Assembly: GCF_012927455.1 (NCBI RefSeq)
Contig: NZ_JABBPE010000002.1
Location: 558,001 to 622,000 of the forward strand
DNA: 64,000 nt
Reading direction: 5' to 3'
From: Polaromonas sp.
Lineage (GTDB): Bacteria; Pseudomonadota; Gammaproteobacteria; Burkholderiales; Burkholderiaceae_C
Shown: one piece after another, positions 49,796 to 58,991 of the stretch
How positions within the stretch are numbered: position 1 is the stretch's first letter
How the letters are laid out: every line of letters starts with the position of its first letter
Notes under the pieces: generated by a model
What the model saw: the letters and a program-made list of their open reading frames with translations, nothing else
Databases searched by the model: none
What the model was told of the DNA's origin: nothing
Position numbers and translations under genes: made by a program

Positions 49796-49850
49796 AAATA
49801 AGCCTCTAGCCCTATAAGTACGGGCGCTAGCAGCTATCAATTTAATAGCG
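49796..49850 (+). repeat. Family A two-hairpin repeat, copy 12
   Basis: Intergenic copy between convergent tyrB and the dioxygenase gene. Both stems intact (GCCC..GGGC; GCTATcaatttaATAGC). Confidence 0.92.
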
Positions 49851-49868
49851 GCTGTAATGCGAAATAAA

Positions 49869-50723
49869 TCAACCCCAAACCACCGAGCGCATCGATATCG
49901 AGCCGCCCTGAAAGTTGGTATTGAAAAACCGCATGGGCTCCCTGGCATCAACCGCGCCGGCACCATACAGCAGGGGTAAAAAGTGCTCATGGCTGGGGTG
50001 CGCCATTTTGGCCACTTGCCCGAGTTTTTGAAAACTCTGCAAGGCATTCAGATTGCCCTGCTGCAGATAGCCGCCAATGGTCTGGTCGAACTCCAGCGCC
50101 CAGTCATAAGCCTGGCTACCGCTGGCGCCGCGCTGCATCTCGCGCAGGTTATGCACAAGGTTGCCGCTGGCCACAATCAGCACGCCCCGGTCTCGCAAGG
50201 CCTTGAGCTGCCTGGCCAGCGCGTAATGGTCTTCTGGCGCACGGCCGTAGTCCATGCTGAGCTGAATCACCGGAATATCGGCCTGGGCAAACATGGGCTT
50301 CAGCACCGACCAGGCGCCGTGGTCCAGCCCCCATTCATTCATATCCAGCCCCAGGGGACAGGCGCCGCGCTGCCTGACCAACTGACTAATCACTTGCGCA
50401 GCCGCCGGATCGCCGGGCGCGGGGTACTGCTGGTCGTATAGATCCTGCGGGAACCCACCAAAATCATGAATGGTTTTGGGCGTGGCCATGCCGGTCAGCC
50501 ACCAACCTTCGGTCAGCCAGTGGGCAGAGATGCACAAAATAAGCTGCGGCCGTGCCCATTTCGAGCCAAATTCAGCCCCCAGCGCCTGCCAACTGCGTCG
50601 GTACTCGTTGTCGCCCAATGCATTCATGGGACTGCCGTGGCCAAGAAACAGCACCGGCATTCTTTCTGATTTTTTGAGGGAGGCCACGCGCTCTATGGCG
50701 TTGGCATCGTTGCCTGGAAGCAT
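49869..50723 (-). CDS. ygiD: DODA-type extradiol dioxygenase (YgiD-like)
   Basis: LigB-superfamily protein of the 4,5-DOPA-dioxygenase-extradiol type, like E. coli YgiD. Metal-ligand histidines appear in FLGHGSPMNA, CISAHWLTEG, WGLDHGAWSVL and AHPSHEHFLPLLY. The 284-residue length includes about 20 residues before the family start MPVLFLGHGSP. I keep the upstream ATG because AGGA lies 6-7 bases before it. The natural substrate is unknown; E. coli YgiD has DOPA dioxygenase activity in vitro. Confidence 0.88.
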   Translation of the reverse strand: MLPGNDANAIERVASLKKSERMPVLFLGHGSPMNALGDNEYRRSWQALGAEFGSKWARPQLILCISAHWLTEGWWLTGMATPKTIHDFGGFPQDLYDQQYPAPGDPAAAQVISQLVRQRGACPLGLDMNEWGLDHGAWSVLKPMFAQADIPVIQLSMDYGRAPEDHYALARQLKALRDRGVLIVASGNLVHNLREMQRGASGSQAYDWALEFDQTIGGYLQQGNLNALQSFQKLGQVAKMAHPSHEHFLPLLYGAGAVDAREPMRFFNTNFQGGSISMRSVVWG

Positions 50724-51068
50724 TTTTTTCCTGTAACTAGTTAGGGCAATTTCTCAAGCCTGCAAAGGGCCGGTATGCTTTCCAATATAAGCGCTGCCTG
50801 AGCCAAAGCAAGTCTAGCGGCACGCCGGTAAGGCCGTTCATCTATAAAGAGCCAGCGAAGCTTGTTTGTGAGCGATCCGTCGCCACTTAAAATCGCAATG
50901 GTCGAGAAAACATCCGATGACCAGGCAGGCGGGGTGCCTACACCACGAATGGGTAAAAAAACACTCTGAATTAGTCCTTGTCCTCTATGCGAGTCAGCTT
51001 GTTCCCTGCTATGCTGCACTGCAACATTTTACTATTCCGCTCATAACTTACAGAAACCAGGTTGACCC
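50724..51068. other. Gene-free region upstream of phaZ
   Basis: 345 bp with no convincing gene. A 92-codon minus-strand frame exists (50741-51019) but lacks a ribosome site and recognisable family features. The region should hold the promoters of ygiD and phaZ, but I could not single out a strong one. Confidence 0.5.
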
Positions 51069-52619
51069 ATGCTTTATAAAGTATATGAAACCCAGCGCAC
51101 CTTGATGGAGCCCTTTGTTGACTTTGCGCAGGCAGCTGCAAAAGTCTACGGCAACCCCTTATCGCCTTTTGGCAAAAATCCGTTCGCCCAGCGCTTGGCG
51201 GCCGGTTACAGCCTGCTGTACCGCTTGGGTAAAGATTACGAAAAGCCAGCCTTTGGTATTCAAACGGTCGATGTCGACGGCACCAGCGTGGCGATTCACG
51301 AGCGGGTGGAACTCGACAAGCCTTTTTGTGAATTGCGCCGTTTTAAACGTTTCTCGGACGACCCGGCCACGCTGACCAAGCTCAAGGGCCAGCCGGCTGT
51401 CCTGATCGTGGCACCCTTGTCGGGCCATTACGCCACACTGCTGCGCGATACCGTTCAGACCATGCTGAAGGACCACAAGGTCTACATCACTGACTGGAAG
51501 AACGCCCGCACGGTGCCCTTGTCCGACGGCACCTTCCATCTCGACGACTACGTCAACTATGTGCAGGAATTTGTCCGCCACCTGCAGGCCAAATATGGCA
51601 ATTGCCACGTCATCAGTGTGTGCCAGCCCACCGTACCGGTGTTTGCCGCCATTTCGCTGATGGCCTCGCGCGGCGAAACCACGCCGCTGTCCATGGTGAT
51701 GATGGGTGGCCCTATCGACGCACGCCGGTCGCCGACGGCCGTCAACAATCTGGCCACCACCAAGCCTTACGAATGGTTCGAAAACAATGTGATTTACCGC
51801 GTGCCAAGCAACTTTCCCGGTGCAGGCCGGCGCGTTTACCCAGGTTTTCTGCAGCACACCGGCTTTGTCGCCATGAACCCTGACCGCCATGCCAACAGCC
51901 ATTACGACTACTTCCAGGACCTGATCAAGGGTGATGACGCCAGCACCGAAGCACACCGCAAGTTTTACGACGAATACAACGCGGTGCTCGATATGGACGC
52001 CGACTACTACCTCGACACCATCAAAACCGTGTTCCAGGAGTTCAAACTTGTCAACGGCACCTGGGATGTTAAATCCGTTACGGGCAAGGCCGAGCGCGTG
52101 AAGCCAGCCGATATCAAGACCACCGCTGTCATGACGGTGGAAGGCGAGCTTGACGACATATCGGGCGCCGGGCAGACCAAGGCAGCACTCGACATGTGCA
52201 GTGGCGTTCCCGCCGGCAATAAAAGGCACCTTGAAGCGAAAGGCGCCGGCCACTACGGTATTTTCAGCGGTCGCCGCTGGCAAAATATCGTCTATCCCTC
52301 CGTCAAAGCCTTCATTATTGACCATCATCAGGCCGCAGCCCAAGAAAATCGGGCGTCATCAGCTATTAAAACCATAGCAGCACCAGCTCCCGTAGTCCTG
52401 CCAAAACCGGCAGTGGAAGCGGTGCGCGTCGCGGTTGCAAAACCGCTGGCGCAAGCGACAAGCAAGCCCACTGCAAAGCCTGTAGAAAATCCGGTGGCAA
52501 AAGCGGTCGTGAAGGCCGCGGCAAAATCTGCTCCGAAGGCCGCTGCGCAGACCAGAGTACAGGCTGCCGCCAAGCCTGCTGCCAAGGCAATAGCCAGAAA
52601 GACCCCGCGCGGCAAGTGA
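51069..52619 (+). CDS. phaZ: Intracellular PHA depolymerase with histone-H1-like tail
   Basis: Mobilises stored polyhydroxyalkanoate. Residues 1-420 match the Ralstonia PhaZ1 class throughout (MLYKVYETQR, then FAAISLMAS, MMGGPIDARRSPTAVN). The nucleophile is C185 in VISVCQPTVP; the acid is in VEGELDDISGAGQT and the histidine in GAGHYGIFSG. Residues about 423-438 (QENRASSAIKTIA) come from a family A repeat. After them a 75-residue tail of Lys, Ala and Pro (AKPVENPVAKAVVKAAAKSA) resembles the AAKP tails of PhaF and PhaM that bind DNA. The tail is absent from PhaZ1 itself. Confidence 0.93.
   Translation: MLYKVYETQRTLMEPFVDFAQAAAKVYGNPLSPFGKNPFAQRLAAGYSLLYRLGKDYEKPAFGIQTVDVDGTSVAIHERVELDKPFCELRRFKRFSDDPATLTKLKGQPAVLIVAPLSGHYATLLRDTVQTMLKDHKVYITDWKNARTVPLSDGTFHLDDYVNYVQEFVRHLQAKYGNCHVISVCQPTVPVFAAISLMASRGETTPLSMVMMGGPIDARRSPTAVNNLATTKPYEWFENNVIYRVPSNFPGAGRRVYPGFLQHTGFVAMNPDRHANSHYDYFQDLIKGDDASTEAHRKFYDEYNAVLDMDADYYLDTIKTVFQEFKLVNGTWDVKSVTGKAERVKPADIKTTAVMTVEGELDDISGAGQTKAALDMCSGVPAGNKRHLEAKGAGHYGIFSGRRWQNIVYPSVKAFIIDHHQAAAQENRASSAIKTIAAPAPVVLPKPAVEAVRVAVAKPLAQATSKPTAKPVENPVAKAVVKAAAKSAPKAAAQTRVQAAAKPAAKAIARKTPRGK
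52336..52382 (+). repeat. Family A two-hairpin repeat inside phaZ
   Basis: Close copy in sense with both stems intact (GCCC-aagaaaatc-GGGC; GCTATtaaaaccATAGC). It marks the exact boundary between the enzyme domain and the basic tail. Confidence 0.9.
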
Positions 52620-52670
52620 TTGGAGCAGGCGGTGCGTCTGAAGGGGTTTGACCGATAGGACAATAGGTGG

Positions 52671-53384
52671 GTGAACGCCATCCCCCAAAGCCTTCTTTTT
52701 GACCGCATCAACGCCGCGCTGCCGCAAACGCAGTGCGCGCGCTGCGGTTACCCTGACTGCGCGGCTTACGCGCTAGCCATCGCCTCGGGCGGCGCGGCCA
52801 TCAACCAGTGTCCTCCCGGCGGCGCTGAAGGCGTGAAGCGGCTGGCAAGCATCACCGGTCAGCCCGCCCTGCTTCTGAACTCCGTCAACGGCAGTGAAGG
52901 CCCGCGCAGCGTCGCCATCATCGATGAAGCCTGGTGCATAGGCTGCACGCTGTGCATCACAGCCTGCCCGACCGACGCGATCTTCGGCAGCAACAAGATG
53001 ATGCATACCGTGATCGAGCCTTACTGCACCGGTTGCGAGCTGTGCATTCCGGTCTGCCCGGTCGACTGCATCAGCCTGGAAAATGTCACGGGAACGCAGA
53101 CCGGCTGGCAAGCCTGGTCGCAGCATCTGGCTGACCTGGCACGTGCTCGCTATGCGCTGCACAGCGCCAGAGCGGCACCACAAACTATTGAAGATATGGA
53201 GGATGGCGACGGCCGTGACAAACAGACGCTGAAGCCACCGGTCGATCAGCCCACGTCGTCCTTGCCCACGGAGCCGCTGGCGTCGGAAAAAAGACGCAGC
53301 ACCATAGCAGCTGCGCTGGCACTGGCGCGTGAGCAGCGAGTTGCGCTGGCACCCAGAAAACCGGCCGCCGACAAGCCACGGTAA
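52671..53384 (+). CDS. RnfB-like [4Fe-4S] ferredoxin
   Basis: A 237-residue protein of the RnfB/RsxB type. An N-terminal 4Fe-4S domain (CARCGYPDCAAYA...INQCPPGG) is followed by two ferredoxin motifs (CIGCTLCITACPTDAI and CTGCELCIPVCPVDCI) and a Lys/Ala-rich tail. The membrane anchor of true RnfB is missing, and no other rnf genes are near. It starts with GTG behind AGGTGG. It may serve as a soluble electron carrier; partner is unknown, though the Kor genes downstream are iron-sulfur enzymes. Confidence 0.85.
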   Translation: MNAIPQSLLFDRINAALPQTQCARCGYPDCAAYALAIASGGAAINQCPPGGAEGVKRLASITGQPALLLNSVNGSEGPRSVAIIDEAWCIGCTLCITACPTDAIFGSNKMMHTVIEPYCTGCELCIPVCPVDCISLENVTGTQTGWQAWSQHLADLARARYALHSARAAPQTIEDMEDGDGRDKQTLKPPVDQPTSSLPTEPLASEKRRSTIAAALALAREQRVALAPRKPAADKPR

Positions 53385-53407
53385 CAACCGCCGGCAAGCT
53401 TTATCAA

Positions 53408-53848
53408 TTAGCCGAGCGCGTCGTTAACCTGCTCATGAAACTCCGCCAGGCCAACCGCGGTGCCGATTTCCCGAGGCAGCGCGTCACGCACCGAGAAGAC
53501 GCCCAGAATTTTTGAAGCCGAACCCATGATAGGCAGATGCCGAAAGCCGCGCTCAATCATGATGAGAACCGCATCGGCCACCCGCGTTTCCGGTGGCACG
53601 CAATGGGGGTTGCGCGTCATCACGTCAGACACCAGGGTTGTTTCCGGATTGAGCGCCTTGGCAAGCACGCGCGTCATCAGGTCGCGCTCGGTCACGATGC
53701 CCAGCAAGTTGCCCGGTGTATCGACTATCAGTACGCTGCCGCAATTGGCTCGCGTCATGACGCAGGCGGCCTCCCACACGCTGGACTGCGGCCCCAGGCT
53801 TAGGACATGCTTTTGCGACATGGATTGGAAAACAGTGCGTTCCGGCAT
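53408..53848 (-). CDS. CBS-domain pair protein
   Basis: A 146-residue protein made of two CBS domains (about 8-65 and 72-130), a nucleotide-sensing module. Typical strands are GSVLIVDTPGNLLGIVTERDLM and HLPIMGSASKILGVFSVRDAL. AAAGGAG lies 7-8 bases before ATG. It sits 63 bp after korB on the same strand and may be the last gene of that operon, possibly linking it to adenylate charge. That link is inference. Confidence 0.88.
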   Translation of the reverse strand: MPERTVFQSMSQKHVLSLGPQSSVWEAACVMTRANCGSVLIVDTPGNLLGIVTERDLMTRVLAKALNPETTLVSDVMTRNPHCVPPETRVADAVLIMIERGFRHLPIMGSASKILGVFSVRDALPREIGTAVGLAEFHEQVNDALG

Positions 53849-53911
53849 GTAGTTGCTCCTTTCAATTAACGATTTAAATCCTGTGCCTGGTGAGCCTTGC
53901 GCCTGATGTTG

Positions 53912-54967
53912 TCAGCGCAAGGCCGCGTTGATCTTTTCCAGTGCCTGGGCGCCCGGACAAAGCTGCGCCACACCCAGCGCATTCAAAGGCTTCTCGCTGG
54001 TGTTCAGCGACCTGTGCAAATCGGTGGCCAGCGGGTCCAGGTAAAGCAGGCCCGTGACAATCTCGCCGCGTGCCTGGTGCGCCTGCATGTAGCTCATGGC
54101 CGCGTAACGGTCGGTCGGGTCGTAGTCCGGGTGCAGCTTGCGCAGACGCAGCATGGTGCCGTCGTGCTGCTTCACCTCCACCGCCTCGCCCGGTCCGTAG
54201 TCCGTGCTGATCTCGCTGTGCTGCGGGATAAAGTCGATGCGGCTGACGGCCTCGTTGTGCTGACGCACGTAGTCATAACTCTTGGTGCTGCCCCCGTGGT
54301 TGTTAAAGGTCACGCAAGGACTGATAACGTCGATGAAAGCCGCTCCGCCGTGCGTCATGGCCCCCTTGATCAGCGGCACCAGCTGCGCCTTGTCGCCCGA
54401 AAAGCTGCGCGCCACATAAGTAGCGCCCAACTGCAGCGCCAGCCCCACCAGGTCGACCGGGCTGTCGCTGTTGATGACACCCTTTTTGCTCTTGGATCCG
54501 CTGTCGGCAGTGGCTGAAAACTGGCCCTTGGTCAGCCCATAGACGCCGTTGTTCTCCACGATGTAGGCCATGCACACACCCCGGCGCATGGCGTGGGCGA
54601 ACTGGCCCAGTCCGATGGATGCCGAGTCGCCGTCGCCCGAGACGCCCAGGTAAAGCAAGTCGCGGTTGGCCAGGTTGGCCCCGGTCAGCGCCGAGGGCAT
54701 GCGGCCATGCACGGTGTTAAAGCCGTGCGAGGCGCCCAGAAAATAGTCGGGTGTCTTGCTGCTGCAGCCAATGCCCGAAAGCTTGGCGACGCGGTGCGGC
54801 TCGATGTCCAGCTCCCAGCAGGCCTGGATGATGGCGGCCGATATGGAATCGTGCCCGCAACCGGCGCACAGCGTGGAAATGCGGCCTTCGTAGTCACGCC
54901 GCGTATAACCGACCTTGTTGGTGGTCAGCGTGGGGTGGTGCAGCCGGGGTTTGGCGATATAGGTCAT
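53912..54967 (-). CDS. korB: 2-Oxoglutarate:ferredoxin oxidoreductase beta subunit
   Basis: Thiamin-diphosphate and [4Fe-4S] subunit of a 2-oxoacid oxidoreductase. Cluster cysteines are at C34 and C37 (LCAGCGHDS), SGIGCSSKTPDY and SPCVTFNNHG. The TPP motif runs GDGDSASIGLGQFAHAMRR to VENNGVYGLTKGQ. At 351 residues it fits the Kor type. 2-Oxoglutarate is the likeliest substrate, but related oxoacids cannot be excluded. The start overlaps the korA stop as ATGA. Confidence 0.93.
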   Translation of the reverse strand: MTYIAKPRLHHPTLTTNKVGYTRRDYEGRISTLCAGCGHDSISAAIIQACWELDIEPHRVAKLSGIGCSSKTPDYFLGASHGFNTVHGRMPSALTGANLANRDLLYLGVSGDGDSASIGLGQFAHAMRRGVCMAYIVENNGVYGLTKGQFSATADSGSKSKKGVINSDSPVDLVGLALQLGATYVARSFSGDKAQLVPLIKGAMTHGGAAFIDVISPCVTFNNHGGSTKSYDYVRQHNEAVSRIDFIPQHSEISTDYGPGEAVEVKQHDGTMLRLRKLHPDYDPTDRYAAMSYMQAHQARGEIVTGLLYLDPLATDLHRSLNTSEKPLNALGVAQLCPGAQALEKINAALR

Positions 54968-56814
54968 GCGGGTTCCTTGTGCCGGGGCAGCTCGGCGGGC
55001 CGGGGTGCCGCCGGCTGCACACTCTGGCGAATAGCGCGGGCGATGAAGCGCGCGGTAATCGGCGTGCCGTCGTAGTGCAGCACACGTACCAGCCGCGCCG
55101 GGTCAACGTCAAGTTCATTGACCAGCATCGAGCGCATTTGCGCGTCGCGGTTCTGCTCAACCACGAACACCTTGTCATGCCCGGCGATGAAGCGATTCAC
55201 CGATTCGGGAAACGGAAACGCCTGCAGTCGCAGCGCATCGACGTGTACGCCCTCTTCGTGCAGCACGTCCAGCGCCTCGCGCATGGCCGGGCTGGTGGAG
55301 CCGAAATAGATCACGCCCCACGGGGTTGCCTGCGCCGCGACACGCAGCACCGGCTGCGGCACCAGACTGGCTGCGGTCTTGAACTTGCGCAGCAGGCGTT
55401 CCATGTTGTAGACGTAGTCCACACCTTTTTCGGAGTAACGAGCATAGGGGTCGCGCGTCGTGCCGCGGGTAAAAAAGGCGCCTTTGCTTGGATGGGTACC
55501 CGGCAAGGTGCGCCAGGGGATGCCGTCGCCGTCCACGTCCTTATAGCGGCCAAAATCCTTGCCGGCTTCAAGCTCTGCCGCCGTCATGACTTTGCCGCGG
55601 TCATAGTCGCGCGCGTCATCCCACACAAAAGGTTTGCACAGGCGCTGGTTCATGCCGATGTCCAGGTCGCTCATCACAAAGATCGGCGTCTGCAGGCGAT
55701 CAGCCAGGTCCAGCGCTGCGGCCGCGTGCTCAAAGCATTCATGCGGGTCTTGCGGAAACAGCAGCACATGCTTGGTGTCGCCGTGCGAGGCATAGGCGCA
55801 CGAAAGCAGGTCGGACTGCTGCGTGCGCGTCGGCATACCGGTAGACGGGCCACCGCGCTGCACATTGATGATGGTCACCGGAATCTCGGCAAAGTAGGCC
55901 AACCCGATGAACTCCGTCATCAGCGATACGCCCGGCCCGGAGGTGGCGGTGAAGGCCCGCGCTCCGTTCCAGCCCGCGCCCACCACCATGCCAATGGACG
56001 CCAGCTCGTCTTCGGCCTGCACGATGGCGTAGTTGTTGCATCCGGTGGCAGCGTCCACACGGAACTTGTCGCAATATTTCTGAAACGCCTCAGGCACCGA
56101 AGACGAGGGCGTGATCGGATACCAGGCGGCCACCGTCGCCCCGCCATAGACGCAGCCCAGCGCCAGCGCGCTGTTGCCGTCGGTAAAAATCTGGTCCCCG
56201 ACCTTGTCGGAGCGGCGCACGCGAATGCCCAGCGGAGCCTCCAGATGCTGCTTCACAAAGTCACGCCCCAGGTGCAGCGCCTGGATGTTGGAGTCCAGCA
56301 GTCGCTCCTTGCCCTTGTACTGCTCGGCAAAAAGTTTTTCAAAGACATCGGCCTCCACCTCCAGCAGCACTGACAAGGCACCCACGTAGATGATGTTCTT
56401 GAACAACTGGCGCTGCCGCGGATCGTCATAGGCCGCATTGCTGATTTCGGTCAAGGGTATGCCGATGACATGAACGTCCTTGCGGAATTTTGACTCAGGT
56501 ACAGGCCTTGTGCTGTCATAAAACAGGTAGCCGCCGGGCTCGATTTCGGCCACATCGGCGTCCCAGGTCTGCGGATTCATGGCCACCATCATGTCGACGC
56601 CGCCGCGCCGGCCGTGGTAGCCTTTTTCGCAGACTCTGGCCTCATACCAGGTGGGCATGCCCTGGATGTTGCTGGGGAAGATGTTGCGCGGGCTCACTGG
56701 CACGCCCATGCGCATCACGGCCTTGGCGAACAGCTCGTTGGCCGATGCCGAACCGGAGCCGTTGACGTTGGCGAACTTGATGACGAAATCATTGATGGCG
56801 GTGATGCGTTTCAT
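54964..56814 (-). CDS. korA: 2-Oxoglutarate:ferredoxin oxidoreductase alpha subunit (gamma-alpha fusion)
   Basis: A 616-residue fused subunit. The N-terminal gamma domain (residues about 1-190, NDFVIKFANVNGSGSASANELFAKA) handles CoA. The alpha domain follows with GNSALALGCVYGGATVAAWYPITPSSSVPEAF and TSGPGVSLMTEFIGLAYFAEIPVT. START: MKRITAIND, which overlaps the stop of the FAD subunit gene as ATGA. Size and pairing fit the enzyme that oxidises 2-oxoglutarate to succinyl-CoA with a low-potential acceptor. Confidence 0.92.
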   Translation of the reverse strand: MKRITAINDFVIKFANVNGSGSASANELFAKAVMRMGVPVSPRNIFPSNIQGMPTWYEARVCEKGYHGRRGGVDMMVAMNPQTWDADVAEIEPGGYLFYDSTRPVPESKFRKDVHVIGIPLTEISNAAYDDPRQRQLFKNIIYVGALSVLLEVEADVFEKLFAEQYKGKERLLDSNIQALHLGRDFVKQHLEAPLGIRVRRSDKVGDQIFTDGNSALALGCVYGGATVAAWYPITPSSSVPEAFQKYCDKFRVDAATGCNNYAIVQAEDELASIGMVVGAGWNGARAFTATSGPGVSLMTEFIGLAYFAEIPVTIINVQRGGPSTGMPTRTQQSDLLSCAYASHGDTKHVLLFPQDPHECFEHAAAALDLADRLQTPIFVMSDLDIGMNQRLCKPFVWDDARDYDRGKVMTAAELEAGKDFGRYKDVDGDGIPWRTLPGTHPSKGAFFTRGTTRDPYARYSEKGVDYVYNMERLLRKFKTAASLVPQPVLRVAAQATPWGVIYFGSTSPAMREALDVLHEEGVHVDALRLQAFPFPESVNRFIAGHDKVFVVEQNRDAQMRSMLVNELDVDPARLVRVLHYDGTPITARFIARAIRQSVQPAAPRPAELPRHKEPA

Positions 56815-58685
56815 GCGGTCTCCGTGGAAAGCATGGGAAGCGAGGGCACTGGGCGACTGGAGGGCTGCGAATCGCGGCTGTCCGGTCCGGCCTGCGCGGT
56901 ATTTAGCAAAAATTTCTGCATGTCCCACGCGCCGGTGGGGCAGCGTTCTGCACACAGGCCGCAATGCAGGCACACGTCCTCGTCCTTGACCATGATGTTG
57001 CCGGTCCTGAGCTCGGCAGAGACCATCAGGTCTTGCCCGGTATTGCGCGCCGGCGCTTTCAGCCGCGTGCGCAAGTCAGCCTCTTCGCCATTGGTGGTGA
57101 AGGTGATGCAGTCCATCGGGCAGATGTCCACGCAGGCATCGCATTCGATGCAGGTGTCGCGGTTGAACACTGTTTGCACATCACAGTTCAGGCAACGGCT
57201 GGCTTCCTTGAAGGCCGTGCCGGCATCAAAGCCCAACTCTACTTCTACCCGAATGCTCGCCAGTGCCAGCTCGGCCTTGGCCCAAGGCACCTTGTAGCGC
57301 GTGTCAACCGACACATCGTTGTGGTAACTCCACTCATGAATGCCCATCTTCTGCGACATCAGTTGCGTCAGCGACGCCGGACGCTGCGCCACCGATTCGC
57401 CCTGCAGTAAACGGTCGATCGACACCGCCGCCTCGTGCCCGTGCGCCACGGCGCTGATGATGTTCTTCGGTCCGAACGCCGCATCGCCGCCAAAAAAAAC
57501 CTGCGGCAGGCTGGCTTGAAAAGTGGTCTTGTCCAGCACCGGCAGACCAGAGCGTTCAAACGCGATGCCGCAGTCGCGCTCGATCCAGGGGAAAGCGTTC
57601 TCCTGTCCAACAGCAAGCAGCACCGTGTCGCAGGCAAAAAACACCTCAGCCTCGCCCGTGGCAAGCAGTTTGCGCTGGCCCTGCTCGTCATAGACCGCGC
57701 GCACCTTCTCAAAGGTCATGCCCAGCAGCTTGCCGTCCTGGTGCTGAAAGCTCTTGGGAACGTGAAAATTGATGATGGGAATGCCCTCGTGCGCGGCGTC
57801 CTCTTTCTCCCAGGGCGAGGCCTTCATTTCCTCAAAACCGCTGCGCACGATGACTTTCACGTCAGAGCCGCCCAGGCGCCGCGCCGAGCGACAGCAGTCC
57901 ATCGCGGTATTGCCGCCACCCAGCACGATGACGCGCGCGCCCACGCTGGTGATGTGGCCGAAAGAGACCGACGCCAGCCAATCGATGCCTATGTGAATGT
58001 GCGCGGCGCCCTCCTGGCGCCCCGGCAGATCGAGTTCCCGCCCGCGCGGCGCGCCGCAGCCCACAAACACCGCGTCATAGCCCTGCGCCAGCAAGCTCTT
58101 CATCGATTCAATCCGCCGGCCGCTCTTGAACTGCACGCCCAGATCCAGCACATAGCCGGTTTCCTCGTCAATCACCTCCTCGGGCAGGCGAAAGTGCGGG
58201 ATCTGCGAGCGCATGAAGCCGCCCGCCTTAGCCTCGCCATCGAACACCGTCACCTCGTAGCCCAAAGGCGCCAGGTCGCGCGCCACCGTCAGCGACGCAG
58301 GCCCGGCACCGACGCAGACCACGCGTTTGCCGTTGCGTGGCGCCAGCGCGGGCATGCGCGCCTTGACGTCGCCCTTGTGGTCCGCCGCCACGCGCTTGAG
58401 GCGGCAGATCGCCACCGGTTCGGGGCGGGAGGGCGGCGCGCCGTCGGCGCCATTGTTTTCTTCGACCCGGCCGCGCCGACAGGCCGGCTCACAGGGCCGG
58501 TCACAGGTGCGGCCCAATATCCCGGGGAAAACGTTGGACACCCAGTTGATCATGTAGGCATCGCTGTAGCGACCCTGCCCGATCAGCCGTATGTATTCAG
58601 GAACGGGTGTGTGGGCCGGACAGGCCCATTGACAGTCGACGACCTTGTGGAAATAGGCCGGTTGGGTGGTGTTGGTGGGTTGCAA
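56811..58685 (-). CDS. FAD/Fe-S NAD(P)H oxidoreductase subunit of the Kor complex
   Basis: A 624-residue GltD-like flavoprotein. It has an N-terminal Fe-S segment (CQWACPAHTPVPEYI and CDRPCEPACRRG), an FAD-binding VVCVGAGPASLTVARDLA, and an NAD(P)-binding VIVLGGGNTAMDCCRSARR. Two C-terminal 4Fe-4S motifs follow (CIECDACVDICPMDC and CLHCGLCAERCP). I chose a TTG start at 58685, 4 bases after a perfect AAGGAGG; a TTG ten codons upstream has none. A similar third subunit makes the Azoarcus evansii 2-oxoglutarate oxidoreductase NADP-linked, and the 4-nt overlap with korA supports the same role here. Confidence 0.9.
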   Translation of the reverse strand: MQPTNTTQPAYFHKVVDCQWACPAHTPVPEYIRLIGQGRYSDAYMINWVSNVFPGILGRTCDRPCEPACRRGRVEENNGADGAPPSRPEPVAICRLKRVAADHKGDVKARMPALAPRNGKRVVCVGAGPASLTVARDLAPLGYEVTVFDGEAKAGGFMRSQIPHFRLPEEVIDEETGYVLDLGVQFKSGRRIESMKSLLAQGYDAVFVGCGAPRGRELDLPGRQEGAAHIHIGIDWLASVSFGHITSVGARVIVLGGGNTAMDCCRSARRLGGSDVKVIVRSGFEEMKASPWEKEDAAHEGIPIINFHVPKSFQHQDGKLLGMTFEKVRAVYDEQGQRKLLATGEAEVFFACDTVLLAVGQENAFPWIERDCGIAFERSGLPVLDKTTFQASLPQVFFGGDAAFGPKNIISAVAHGHEAAVSIDRLLQGESVAQRPASLTQLMSQKMGIHEWSYHNDVSVDTRYKVPWAKAELALASIRVEVELGFDAGTAFKEASRCLNCDVQTVFNRDTCIECDACVDICPMDCITFTTNGEEADLRTRLKAPARNTGQDLMVSAELRTGNIMVKDEDVCLHCGLCAERCPTGAWDMQKFLLNTAQAGPDSRDSQPSSRPVPSLPMLSTETA

Positions 58686-58854
58686 AGTGCCTCCTTGAGC
58701 TGCCCGGCACCGCAAACAGCGCGCCAGCCAGTCAACAGCCTAAACCTTCACACCCCCAATGCACTCCGGAATTCCCCGAAAACTGGGGTTTTCATGACCC
58801 ACATCAAGAAATTCGGCCCTGTGCAACCGACGCCATTCGTGCAGCGGTCAGTTT

Positions 58855-58906
58855 AGCTATAATTTTGATAGCTATTTACGCCCGTCTTATATGGGCTAGA
58901 GCACTA
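58855..58906 (-). repeat. Family A two-hairpin repeat, copy 13
   Basis: Minus-oriented copy with GCCC..GGGC-type stem and GCTATcaaaattATAGC. The gap 58686-58991 holds nothing else I recognise. Confidence 0.88.
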
Positions 58907-58991
58907 AAACATCAACTTTTATGCGATCGAGGCGGTGCGGACTGCGCAGCACAAAGGAAAAGCTTGAAGTGCCCGCCAATGGCTGATGACT

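Noticed and set aside
50741-51019. A 92-codon minus-strand frame upstream of phaZ
   Set aside because: No ribosome site, no recognisable domain and composition like non-coding sequence; treated as a gene-free promoter region.
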